DNA of 64,000 nt from Castanea sativa. Lineage: Eukaryota; Streptophyta; Magnoliopsida; Fagales; Fagaceae. The notes below the pieces were generated by a model, which did not search any database, was not told the origin of the DNA, and saw nothing but the letters and a program-made list of their open reading frames with translations. Positions within the stretch are counted from its first letter, which is position 1; every line of letters starts with the position of its first letter. Where the stretch lies: assembly GCF_040712315.1 (NCBI RefSeq), contig NC_134017.1, positions 53,411,636 to 53,475,635 of the forward strand, read 5' to 3'. The position numbers and the translations under genes were made by a program. Below are positions 44,655 to 56,711 of the stretch, piece by piece.

Positions 44655-47600
44655 GAGGTTCAAGCCCTCCTTCTAGCGTTCGCCATTGAGTTCTCTTTTG
44701 AACCATTAAATCTTTTTTTTTTTTAATCATGTTTTCTTCTATTTTATACAATTGAACCTTGAACCATTAAATCTATTTTTTATAATATATTTTCATCTAC
44801 TTTTATACAATTTTTTATACAATTGAACCTTGGAGCATTAAATCTTTTTTTTTATTATGTTTTCATTAAAGGAATTTTGAACCATTAAATCTTTTTTTAT
44901 ATATATTTTCATCTATTTTTATACAATTGAACCATTATATTTAGTCGTTCATTTTTTAAAGTTTTCATCTATAAAAGGAATTGTTTATATTTTGTATTTT
45001 GTATCTATATATATATAATTGATCTATAAAAGGAATTGTTGTCTAATTTTGCATAATGTGTCTTATCTCAATTTTTTTAATTTTTGTTCTAGGTGAGTTA
45101 ATATTGTGTAAAAGAGGAAGAGTCTAATATAGATAAACCATCAAAAGCTCAATAAACCATCAAAAACCATCAATTTATGTTCTAAGTGAGTTAGTTGGAC
45201 CGTGCATATGCACGACTTATACACTAGTTTACTTAATGGTGTCATTTACTAATTAGCTCCATAGTTGTATCCTTTACAGATTATCTCAGGATTGCAAAAT
45301 TTCAATAGAGACAATGTTGCTTCTGTTGTTACTGCTGCCGAGAAGGTTGGTTTAATATTAATAATATCTTGGCTACCCTTAGTTACATATTTAAGACGAC
45401 CTGCATCAATTACTGAATCAATCAATGAATATGTTATAATGGTTAGCACATTGCATTGTTGTTTCTTTTGTTTTACTTTAAGCAATCTGCATGCATTTCC
45501 CGGGGTTTGCTTTAGTCACAAAAGTTTTATCTTCTGCAATAATTGTGCTTTCGGTTAATCTTTTTTCATTTCAATAGCTTAGCTCTTCACAATATAGTAA
45601 AAACCACAGTGTTATACAAATTATCATGAATGGATTAATAAAATAAAATTGATCTGTAAACCACATTACTGGCCTGACAGTACAAGCTAGTAATTGCCTT
45701 TGCCTAATATGTTTTTTACGTGAACCATAGCAGTGTTTTGTGCCAATGTGCTTTTACTTTAGTTTCTTCATAAGTTCATAGCGCCTAAATTTTAATTTTC
45801 TTCTTTACCAGATTTCAATATAATTCAACCTATCATGTTATCAAACATACAGGGGGGAGCAACTCATGTGGATATAGCTTGTGACCCAGATTTAGTGAAG
45901 CTTGCCGTTAATTTAACTTCTCTTCCGGTAAATTCGTACTCTTTAAAAGCAAATCTTGATTATTTGCTTTGATTGTACATTAAGGGGAAAGATTCTAAAT
46001 ATTTTGTGTCACCACATATTTGCATGTACTTAATGTGGCACAGAAGCATCATAAAATGTCATTTGGCTTTAAAATCTTGGTGTTTTGATAATTAACTTCC
46101 CTAAATACATTATTTGCAGCTCTTTTTAACAAGGCAGCCTTAATTTTCTTGAGAAGACGCTAATGTATGTAGCCAGAAAGACGTCAAAAATTTTTATAGC
46201 AGCTCATCTTTTTTGAATGAAAGATGTCTCCCTCTTGCAGGTTTGTGTTTCTTCAGTGGATCCGGCTGCATTTCAAGCTGCTGTTGAAGCAGGAGCACTA
46301 ATGGTTTGACCACAAACTTTTTACTTTAATCCTGAATTTCAGTCCATAAGCTTGAAACTCTGACTCAGTGCCTCCTTACTAGAGCGCTGCAAGATCTAAA
46401 AGAGTAAAACCAGGCAGTTAAATTGTATTAATAAAACTGATGGTATGTGCAGGTTGAGATTGGAAACTATGATTCATTCTATGAGATGGGTTTGGTTTTC
46501 TCTCCAGAGCAGGTATAAGATTTAAAAATTCTCCATAATAAAGTATAACACAATGGAATGATAGTTTGTCTTCATTGTGTAAACTGCCCAGTTTGCTAAT
46601 GCAATAGATATTATAAGTTGAGGAACATTAGAATAGGAGCCCAAACAGACAGACACTCTTTGGGAATGTCCTAATGGTCACATTTGGATTTGAGGATTCA
46701 AAATCAAGGGATACGTAGTTGGTTAATCTAAATTTAAAATCATGTGATGATTTGAGTTTTGGCAATCTAGCTCAATCAGAAACACTTGTGATTTGAGTTT
46801 TGGCGATCTAGCTCAAACAGAAACACTTGTGAGCTAGAATGACTTCTTACAGCTAATTATTTCAAATCGACATATTAATAAAGCTCAAATCCATCCATAA
46901 ATTTCAGGATTTTAAGAACTAACTTAATCAGAGTCTTCGTTATACCCCTCGTAGTCTGCCAGCAAAAAATAAAATAGAAAATCATTCCTATCAATTTTCT
47001 GTCATTTATTAAGAAGAATTCCTACAATTCGTTTGGATTCCTACTGTTAAAGAAGGTTGTCACGGTTTCTCCTTTCTTTCTTTTTTTGTTGAGTACTGTT
47101 TCTCAGATATTGAATCTAGCAAAGGAGACTAAGTGCATTGTTCCATCTGTGACTTTATCAGTAACTGTACCTCACACACTAAGCCTACCCGATCAGGTAA
47201 CAAGCAGCAGTTCTACCAAAAAAGTGTTCCATGTCTCCACCTTGTTTTTCAGTTTATCTTAGTATCTGAAAAACAAACAGGTCAAGCTGGCAGAGATGCT
47301 GGAACAGGAAGGTGTTGACATCATTCAAACAGAAGGAGGGAAATGTTCAAATCCTTCAAAATCAGGTGTTCTTGGTTTGATTGAGAAGGTAACGCAAAAG
47401 ACTTTTAATTAATCTCTTTGATTATGCAGTAATTTAAATTTCCCACAAAAAAAAAAAAATTATGTATACAAAATATGGCAAGTATTTGCAGAAAGATTCG
47501 GCCTACTTTATTAGTGCTGTGTGAATGCGGGTTCAGAGAATGAACACCTGAAATTAGCAAAACTGAAAAATGACTCACTAAACAATGCAATACTTCTTCC

Positions 47601-48645
47601 GAACATTTTAGGCTGACTATTGAGCCCAAAAGCTTAAGTTGTTAGGAAATAGTAAATTTAATCTTTTAACCATTATTCATTCACCTATTCTAATACCATA
47701 ATAAACAGCCGTTAGTCCCAAAGGTTTAAGCTAACAGGAAATAGTGAATTAAAAATTGTTTAGCTGGCCCAAATGTCCTGCATCATCAAATGACATCTTG
47801 TAACAAGTCAAGAATGCTATATGGGGAAGTACTTGCTCCTCATTCTTCTTTGCTGATGCTTGTACATGCCTTGCCTCAAAATATCTCGTGACACTAGTTG
47901 TTAGTGGTCAAATTAACACTTAATTGGTTATCTAACCACAGATGCTGTTATCTAAATCCAAAAAAAAAAAAATTTAATCGTGTACAGAAATTGATCTGCA
48001 TGAGTGAATGGATAAATGCTTCAGTGTGAATAAGTTGTCTGTAATGGCAGCCGGGGTGCAAAATGCAGTAGGCAAAACTATTAGGTCTTCTTTGAAGTTC
48101 ACATTGAAAAGATTGACTCGGTTAAAATAAATAACAATTCTGTTATTAACTAATGAATTTGCTTGGCATATTGGTAACTATAGGCCACACCAACACTAGC
48201 TGCCGCATATTCCATTTCACGGGCTGTCAAGATTCCTGTCATGTGTTCATCTGGTCTCAGCGCAGTTACAGCACCAATGGCCATCACAGCAGGGGCTGCG
48301 GGTGTGGTACGTAACACATGCATCATTGTTTTATCTCTAAGAAATTGTCCTACACCAGTCTTGAAAAGTACTTATGATTGGTAAATACAATTCAAGGACT
48401 TGTAGAGGACTGAAACTGTGATCTCACACATGCCGAAAATTTATGACTTCTATTTTGTTCCCTTTTTTTCTGAGATCAACTAATATTAATTCATCTATCG
48501 TGTATGAACACAGGGTGTAGGTTCAGCCGTAAACAAGCTTAATGATGTTGTTGCCATGATCGCAGAGGTCAGAAGTATTGCCAATTCATTAGAGGCATCA
48601 GCTGGTAGACACAGCACATCTGAAGCAAGAGCTTTGAGACTGTAA
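43989..48645 (+). CDS. DUF561/Ycf23-like protein, plastid-targeted, nuclear gene
   Basis: Nine exons in phase 0 throughout: 43989–44189, 45280–45345, 45853–45927, 46241–46303, 46453–46512, 47107–47196, 47281–47388, 48184–48306, 48514–48645. All borders are GT–AG and the product is 305 aa. The first ~50 residues are Ser/Arg/Leu-rich and nearly free of acidic residues, as in a chloroplast transit peptide. The body reads KIISGLQNFNRDNVASVV, GGATHVDIACDP, CVSSVDPAAF, AGALMVEIGNYD, TEGGKCSNPSKSGVLGLIEK and CSSGLSAVTAPMA. I recognise this as the Ycf23/DUF561 family, encoded in red-algal plastids and cyanobacteria, with a TIM-barrel-like pattern. Its biochemical role is not known to me. A tRNA-Asn gene and a small Helitron end lie in intron 1. 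This is the only intact copy of three. Confidence 0.9.
44605..44678 (+). tRNA. tRNA-Asn (GTT), copy 3, inside intron 1
   Basis: The complete 74-nt cloverleaf with anticodon GTT lies in sense orientation between exons 1 and 2 of the intact Ycf23-like gene. ATAACCAAC precedes it, and T-rich runs follow from about 44690. It is the same sequence as the copy at 35722 by eye. Confidence 0.96.
45004..45227 (+). mobile_element. Small Helitron-like insertion in intron 1 (3' end clear)
   Basis: The 3' end has hairpin CGTGCATATGCACG at about 45200–45213, then ACTTATACACTAG followed by T, the Helitron CTAG|T terminus. The second gene copy lacks this sequence between its matching intron blocks. The 5' end is uncertain; TCTATATATA at about 45004 is a candidate. 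Confidence 0.6.
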
Positions 48646-49016
48646 TTGGAGCATGTAGACATATTGGAATCCCTTTCATAAGAACAAAAACTACAATATA
48701 TAATAGCCACATTCTTTTTGTTTTCCTTTTCCCATCTTCTCTTACATATGAAGTGATTTCTGACCTGTTCCAGTTATATAACACACAAATCCTGCATGTA
48801 CTAGAGAGAAATGTAACATAGCCTTGAGTGTCGATGATATTGATCCCAACATACTCTCAAGAACACGGTCAAAATGAAAGAAAATAATTTATAATATATG
48901 GGCAATGATTGTCTCAGACTCTCAATATCTTCACTCCATACAACATCGGACAACCATTTACAAAGTATGGACACTAAGCATTCACATTTTTCAAACTGAT
49001 GTCTAATATCAGTGGC
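48646..49016. other. 3' flank of the Ycf23-like gene
   Basis: No exon is seen. The stretch is alignable to 39694–40050 after the second copy (shared ATGTAGACATATTGGAATCC and CAATGATTGTCTCA), showing that the duplication extends past the gene. Confidence 0.7.
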
Positions 49017-50460
49017 GGCTTCAGAAATTTTTTTCAGGGTATTCCTCAACAAGCATAAATTACACAATCTAATAAAAAGAAAATTTGTATATTAACAACA
49101 ACAACAATAAAAAAATACGCAAATACATAAAGTTTACAGTAACCTTCTACGTGGTTTTCTTATCAAATATTTGTCCATAATTCTAGCAAAAAAATAAATA
49201 ATAAACTATAAGTTCATTTGAAATATTAATAAAATTATTAATTATTATTGTTTAGTTGTTCCATTAATTTGTTTGTCTTTTATAAACTATAATTTGTTAT
49301 ATTATTGTTTCATTAATAATAAAATTATTAATTGGTTTTAGCCTAACATAATTTAATTTATTTGTATTTTATAATGTATTAGTTAATTAAATTATTAATT
49401 ATTGTTTATTAGTCGCTTCCCCCAATTAAAATTTTATTGTTTATTTTTTTACTCACCTATGTTAACTAATAACAATTTGTTACTTAAAATTTATTGTGAA
49501 ATATTGTGAAAATATTGTAGTAACATTTATCAATTGTGATTTTTTATTCTTTTTATTATTTGTCCTCTCTTTCCTTGCATCCTTATTCCTTATGTATCTT
49601 TCTTATTTTCCTTCTTCTTTTTTTTCTCTTGTTTTTTCTCCTTCACACACGTATCCTCATCCCCACTCCTCTCATCTTGTTTTTATTTTTCTAGAACTCT
49701 TCCTCCACACAACATGTCCTCTCTGCTTTTGTTTTCTTTCTTCATCTCTAGCTCTCTCTTTCTCATTCTCTTTTTCTCATATTCTCACCCTGTCACACAC
49801 ATATCACCTTGTCAAACACATATTACCGGCGGAGAACAAAGCCAGAATTTAAAGCTATGATGTTGGAGATGGCAGTGGCAGAATTTAAAGCTTGCTTCGC
49901 CTAAGAGAAATGTGAACAGGAAAGCATTGTAGCAATTCTAAAAAAAAAATGGAGATGGGGAAGCTGTTGGAGTGGGATTTTGGGGTGTTTTCTCTCTAAA
50001 ATTGGCTTAAAAGAAGCCATTAGAGATGCTCTTAGGTTAGGTTGTAATCGCTTATATTGGGTTTTGGTTTTTTTTTTTTTTTTTTTGAGAATCTGTGGGT
50101 TTACTACCATGTTGGGTTTGCTTTACCTTGTTTTTTTTTTTAGATTAGGTTTGTAATCTGTTGTTTAGGATTGATGCTAGGCTTTTTTTTCTTGGTGGGC
50201 TTGCTCTGTTACAATTTTTTTTTTTTTTTTTTTCAGATTTTAGTTCAAAAATTTTTTTTGACTTTTTTTTTTTTTTTTGCTTGAAAGTAGAACAACTTTT
50301 TTTTTTTTATTTGAGGGTGTTCCTCATTTTGGTTGAGCGTGTTCCTAATTTTTTTTTAAGGGTAAACAAATAAAAAAATTTAATTATTATATATAAAAAA
50401 AAAAAATTCAACTCAGGGTGTTCCTGGGAACACCCTGAACTGAGCGTGGCGCTGCTATTG
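49017..50460. mobile_element. Insertion with CAGTGGCGGC-like ends, non-autonomous
   Basis: CAGTGGCGGCTTCAG at the left and GCGTGGCGCTGCTATTG at the right are imperfect inverted ends. Both are followed inward by a CAGGGTnTTCC block. CAGGGTGTTCC/GGAACACCCTG forms a near-perfect 24-bp palindrome at 50414–50437. The insert interrupts sequence continuous in the duplicate near 40050. The interior is very T-rich and has no transposase. Superfamily and target duplication are unresolved. Confidence 0.5.
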
Positions 50461-52791
50461 AATCTGAAGAGAGAGAAATCCCTTAACAGTAATATCAGTA
50501 GTAGCCGATCACATCATCTTTGGAGCTCGAAGAAGTATTCTCATCCACAATATTCGCTGGTGCATTGGGATCAATAGACATCATTTAGATCTCAACACAT
50601 ATCAACACAGAACTCTTCCCCAAGTGTTGTCAATCGTCATTCCAAAATAACAACAAAGCAGTCCTAATCTCTACTATGACAACAAATCCATATCCACAAT
50701 CTTACCCTCCATGATTGCCAAGCATCACATAGGGATATAGGCTTTTCTAAACCCATTAAGACTGCAAAATCTTCGCTAACTTTATCATATTCAATTTCCT
50801 TAATATAATTCCCAATATTATTGACAAATTTTTTCCTAACAAGCAATCTAAAAAAGTGTTAAGATATTATATAGTATTTGTTTTGAGATTATAGGAAATA
50901 AAAATATCTACTGTGATTCTTTCTTTCTTTTTTTCATTTTCTTTTTCGCAAAATTTTACATATCTTTTAAAAAAAAAAAAGGTAATGAAACTTTATTACG
51001 GTAAATCAAACTGAAAAACATCATCTAAATCCCGTGGTAGATCTTCCAACCACACATTAATATCTGCAAATAAAACTGCTCTATCTAAATTAAATGGTTT
51101 ACCTCAAAACTCTATTTCTCTCTATCCAGATTACTGCTAACAATTTCACATTTGATTTGGAAAAACAGGTCACAAAATGGGCTGGTTGTTTCTAACAAGT
51201 CAAGGGTTTTTAATTTTAATAATAAAAAGCTGATGTGATGTTACTTAAAATTTACTATATATTCATCTGTTAGCTATGTAGGCACTGAGATTAACGCCAT
51301 TATTAACAAAATGATTAATTGTGCAAAATAAGTTTGAGGGTATTTTTGCAAAATTGCTACTATAGCACTTTTCTCCCCAGATTTTCCTCCCAATTTGGGA
51401 GGGAAAAATGTGGGCCCGGGAGAGAAAACTTTCTATCGGGTTTTCTCTCCTTCCTATTTTCCTTCCTCAAGCGAACAATGGAAAACAACATTTTCAACCC
51501 TATTTTCTTTTCTCTGTTTTCTATCCTTCCTATTTTCACCCCAAACGAACACACCCTAAGTACCAATAACACTCACTTAAAACTTTAGGGACTACTACCA
51601 CTCAATAGGCAAACTTTATAGACTAATGATAGAGTTTCACCTAATTTTTACTAACACTTTTTAAGCAAAAACATATATATACATCTGCACATGCATGAAT
51701 ATGTGTTTTTATAAATGTGTGTGTATATATAGATTATTAGTATTCTTCCATTAAATTGTTTAAATAAGTTGGGGATATTTAAATGTGTGTGATTTAATGG
51801 AAGAAGAGGCAGCTGCGCAGAGAAGAGAGAGAAATTTTTTTTGAGTTTATGAAAAGTTAGGGTTGAAAGTGAAACAGTGGGCAGGTGAAATTTTTAAGGG
51901 CAAAATAATCTTTTTGTTATTTGGTGAGGTGTCAAAGATTTAAGCCATTAGATTAAATCTATGGCTGAGATTTTAGGTATGGCACACCGTGCAATAGTAT
52001 TGCACAGGATATGGATCCGTCAATATGCACCATGAAACTTCTTGTAGTGGTCAACCAAAACTAAGAGATTTCTTACGTGTCAGAAGTTTTTTTTTTTTTT
52101 TTTTTTTTTTAAAGGGTACATACCATAAGTTTTAGGTAAAAAGTCATCATAATTCTAAATGGATCGAATTTTCATCTAAATCAATTTGGAGGACAATCCT
52201 GCCTGCTTACTATGTGTCAATTAAAATGACCATTGATATGGGTTGTTAATTATATAACTTGTTGTTTCTCTAAAAAAAGAAAATTATATACTTGTTTAAT
52301 GATCATGTAACTTATTTAAACAATTTAATGGTGATTTAATAAATTTGTATGAATTGATGGTCATCTAAGTAGCTATATCAACCATTGCAACATTTGGATG
52401 AGTTAGTACCTTCCCAAGCACTAAGTGTTTGGGGGAATAGAGGGGAGGGCATGGACTCAAACTACAAGATAGCATATTTAGTATGATAGCATATTTAGTA
52501 TGTAACTATTTCTAATCATCTCAATATATATATATCATGGGATGCAAAAGAGATTTCTTCTAAACAGCTTGGAGAAAACTTTGTAAAAGCATTAATTAGT
52601 TCTATACAAATGGAAGAATACTAATAATATTATTATTAAGATATAGACTAAGTTACATGATCATTAAACAAGTATATAATTTTCTTTTGGGAAGGTATAG
52701 ACTAAGTTACATGGTAAGTTTCACACACATTTATAAAGGTATAGACACAAGTGAAGGCTAAGTTTGAGCTCAGTGATAATCTTCTTGCTGT
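50461..52791. other. Intergenic, no gene seen
   Basis: AT-rich, with long T runs at 52088–52110. The block 51360–51558 contains TTTCTCTCC and GGGAGGGAAAA words in opposite orientation that suggest another MITE-like relic, but I cannot place borders. Confidence 0.4.
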
Positions 52792-53600
52792 CACTACAAC
52801 AAAAAATGTTTATTACAACAAAAAAAATCATTGCAATATCATCAAATTCATTGCAATAGTTTATGCAAAATGTTGTAATAAAATTTGAGGTAATAAGTTT
52901 GTGCTAAAAAAAATTTGTTGCAATAAACCTTAAATATTTTAATGAAAATTTTGATGTAATAATATATTTGCTATTACAATAAACAATTTATTACTTCGAA
53001 TATCTTGTAGTAATAGACTATTATTTCATGAATTTTATTACAATAGATTGTAAAGAATTGACAAAAATAATTTGGGTTCAAATTATTGCAACGGTATATT
53101 TATTGTAATAGTTAATTTTTTTCATTTTTTTTTTACGATAGATTGTAAAATAATTGGAATTAGATCATTGTAATAATATATTCATTGCAACTTCATGTTT
53201 GTCATTGCAATAAATTGTAAAATAATTGATATTTTAGTTATTGCAATGTTAAATTTGTTGCAATAAGCCATCTCTTTGAAATTTCTATTATAATATATCG
53301 CAAAATATATAATTGGTATCAAGTTATTACAACGGTTTCTTCAATTTAAGTTATTAAAAAAAATTGATTTCTTCAATTTAAGTTATTGCAAAAAAAAATT
53401 TTAATTCAATTTAGTATTAAAATCTTTATTGCAACTGAAAATTATAAATTATTACAACTAATTATTATTAATGTAATAATTTACTATTTTTAAGTTACTA
53501 TTGCAACAACTTTTAATTTTTAGATGTGATATTGTCTAATACCACTATACTAATTTTGTTGTATTAACACTTGATGTAATAAACTTATTTTGGTGTAGTG
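52792..53600. mobile_element. CACTA-like non-autonomous element
   Basis: The sequence starts CACTACAACAAAAAA and ends TTTTGGTGTAGTG, imperfect inverted ends of the CACTA (En/Spm) type. The ~800-bp interior repeats short ATTGCAATAA-like words in both orientations and encodes nothing. Flanking triplets TGT and GTA do not match, so the 3-bp duplication expected for CACTA is not confirmed. Confidence 0.6.
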
Positions 53601-54231
53601 GTAGGAGTGAACATGGAGGAGGCAATGGTGATGTAGAGGAAGGGAGAGGTGGACATGCAGGAGATAGCGGTGATGGAGCGACAATGGCGATGCAGATGGA
53701 GGGGATGGGAGTGCTAATGGAGAGGACGGTGACATAGAGGAGGGGACTGGTAGACCATGGGAGGTTGTCTTCTTATTTTTATTTAACACTGTAGAAGTCT
53801 TTTTTTTTTTTTTAGAATGGACTGTAGAAGTTCTACCTTAGGGTTTAGAGTAATGCAAGTATATAGGGATGTGGGGTGGACATCAAATCTATTGTATAGG
53901 GGGAGGGAGAAACTTATGAAAAATTGAAATCTCAAGTTGTTAATGATAATTTAATACACTCAATTTTATTTTTTAAAAACAATTTTAGGATTATAAATGA
54001 TTCATTTGGGATTATATTATTTATTCCACAAAAAGGTCATCAAATAGTTCATGATCCACAACCCGATTCAGAAGCTCGACGACCCACCGGATTAATGGGC
54101 AACCCGACCCGTTGTTATTGAGGCCCATGGGTAGCCCACTAGCTCAATAGGTCAAATTGTGAGCTAGTTTTTATGCCCATGGGCACTTGGTGAGTTAGCC
54201 CAATAGCCTAATCCGTTGGCCCAACCTATTG
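53601..54231. other. Intergenic, no gene seen
   Basis: A purine-rich GGAGG/GGTGATG low-complexity patch covers 53602–53760. The open frame 53924–54121 has no recognisable domain. Confidence 0.4.
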
Positions 54232-54239
54232 TCCAACCT

Positions 54240-54810
54240 AGGGGTGGCAAAATTTGACACGACCCGCGAACCCGACACGACACGACACGAAATTAGCAGG
54301 TTATGGGTTGAGGCTTAACGGGTTCGTGTCATATTCGGGTTGACACGACTAACCCGTTTAATAAATGGGTTGGGTTAGTGTTGAACCCATAGAACCCGTT
54401 TGACCCGTCTGACCCGTTTAATTAAATGATATTTTACCAATATACCCTTCAAACTCTAGGTATATAAACTTATTAGTTGTTGTGATTTATTTTCTTTGAC
54501 AAATTGTGATTGATTATTTGTGATATTGGGATATGCTTTAATTTTGAATGATTATTTGTGATATTCTCGTTAGTTCGAATTTTATATTAAAAATATTTAT
54601 TTGTTTGTTTTTTCATTAATTTTTTTTTTCATTTTGATAAAATCGATAAACGGAGTCGACACGATACCGTTTAATAAATGGGTCGTGTTAGGGTTGAGGA
54701 ATCTTGACCCGTTTAATAAACATGTCGGGTTAGTGTTGACCTATGTAGTCGAATACTCATGACTTGACACGACACGAACCCGACATGCGAACACGAATTG
54801 CCACCCCCAC
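54240..54810. mobile_element. hAT-like MITE with GGGGTGGCAA ends and exact duplication
   Basis: It begins AGGGGTGGCAAAATT and ends AATTGCCACCCCCAC. The 8-mer TCCAACCT occurs exactly on both sides (54232–54239 and 54811–54818). It shares GACACGAC-, GGGTTGAC- and AACCCGTTTAATAAATGGGT-type words with the element at 12754–13361, in similar layout. There is no coding capacity. Confidence 0.85.
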
Positions 54811-55035
54811 TCCAACCTAATAACTCATAATTGATAACAAAAATATATAGGAATATGAAAAAATTGATCTTGAGATATTCAAGAAATGTAAACAATAATT
54901 TGCCTAACAAAGTGAGTCCTGCCAGACAACGATGAGAATCAAATGCACAAGGACTAGCAAGATTCATTTTGATCCTTCAATTTACCATAAACTAAAGTGC
55001 TGGCAATATTAGCTTTCTTTTCTTTTCTTTTTCTT

Positions 55036-56680
55036 TCTACTAACTATATTAAAAAGAGACAATGCCTCTATCTACAGTGTTTGGTTTATTCAACACATGC
55101 GCACTGTTCAGCTGGCCTCTTTTTTTTGGCCGGTGTTGTTTTGTGATTTTTTGTCTTTTCCTCTAAATATTGCAATGCCTCTATCGACAGTGCTTGGTTT
55201 ATTCAACCAGTGCGCACTGTTCATCTGGCCTCTTTTTTTTTTTTTTTTTGCCAGTGTTGTTTGTGAGTTTTTGTCTTTTCCTTTAAATATTTATTATTTA
55301 TATGTGCAAATATTGTTACACTGACTTAATAAATTTTTATAATATTTTTACAATTATTTGACAATCTGCACTGTTCATTGCCTCTTTTTTTTTTCCCCAC
55401 AGTATACCGGTTTTGCTTGTACTCTTTTTGTCTTTTCTTTTAAAAATTTATATGTATATATACAATTACACTGACACAACACATTTTTATAATATTTTCA
55501 CAATTATTGAGGTGTCAATTTTTTACAAGTCAAAATAAAATAATAAAATAAGAAACTGAGAATTACTACCATCTAAAACTCAAAATACGTGAAGAAAATT
55601 TTTGGGAAGTTAAAATTTAATGAAAGTATTTTAGACATTACAAAATAAATATTTTAAGAATCATAAGTTTTCATTAAGGTTTAACTGAGAGAATAACAAT
55701 ATGACATATTTGCTATTTTCCAAAATATTAAGGGAAAAATTGCTTGATTTTAAAGTTTAAGGAGTAATGTTATGTCCACAATATTTTCACAATAGTTTCA
55801 CAACAAATTTTATGTGGCAAGGTATTTTTTATGGATAAAAAAGTGATATCAGTAGTAGGCTCAGTTTAAACCAATAACAACTTGTCATTTAGAATTTTTT
55901 CTAAACATGTTATGGATGTAGCATTTCTCTCAAATAAAAAAAAATATTTGTTTAGATTCTAAAAATGAAGCTATTGTGAAAATGATGTGATATTTTGTTG
56001 TATTCTTAGACTTCTTTTTTAGTATAGTCAAATTGGGTGAGCCAAATATCACGGTTTCACACACAATTTTCTTGTGTTTTCATTTTGTTTATTTTTTCTA
56101 ATGCATAATTTTAAAACCATAAATACTTTTTCATCGAAGATTTGCTGTGAAAATAGTGTAGACATAAAAAATAAAATAATAATAATATCAAACTGAGACC
56201 TACCACAATTAGAAATAAAAAAATATTGCGAAAGTGTTGTGACATTTTGTTGTGTTCCTAGGATTGTTTTTTGTGTAACATTTTGTTGTGTTCCTAGGGT
56301 TCTTTTTTTGTTTAGTCAAATTTGGTAAGCCAAAATTCATTTTTTAAGGCACAATTTTCTTCAATTGGCTTTTTATTTGTTTTTTTTTTAAATACACGGT
56401 TAAATTTGGTTAGCCAAATTTAAAATCAGTAACAACTTACCACTTAGGATTTATTATAAAAATGTTGTTGATGTAGCATTACTTTAAAATAAAATAATAA
56501 AATATCAAACTAGAACCCACCACAGCTAGAAATAAAGGTATTGTAAAAATATCGTGACATTCTGTTGTGTTCCTAGACTTCTTTTTTAGTTTAGTCAATT
56601 TGTTGAACTAAAATTCATTATTTTATGCATAGTTTTTTAGGTTGATTTTTTTTAACACATTGTTTCAACTTTCAAGTTAA

Positions 56681-56711
<31 letters not shown>

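Noticed and set aside
17958..48645. Plastid DNA transfer, suggested by a Ycf23-like gene and tRNA-Asn
   Set aside because: The Ycf23-like genes contain eight nuclear-type introns and a transit peptide. The tRNA has the nuclear (GCTGGAATAGCTCAG) and not the plastid sequence, and no other plastid genes adjoin.
49496..49852. 118-residue plus-strand frame rich in Leu, Ser and Phe
   Set aside because: It is a translation of CTTT-rich low-complexity sequence inside a transposon-like insert. It superficially resembles a membrane protein but shows no family motif.
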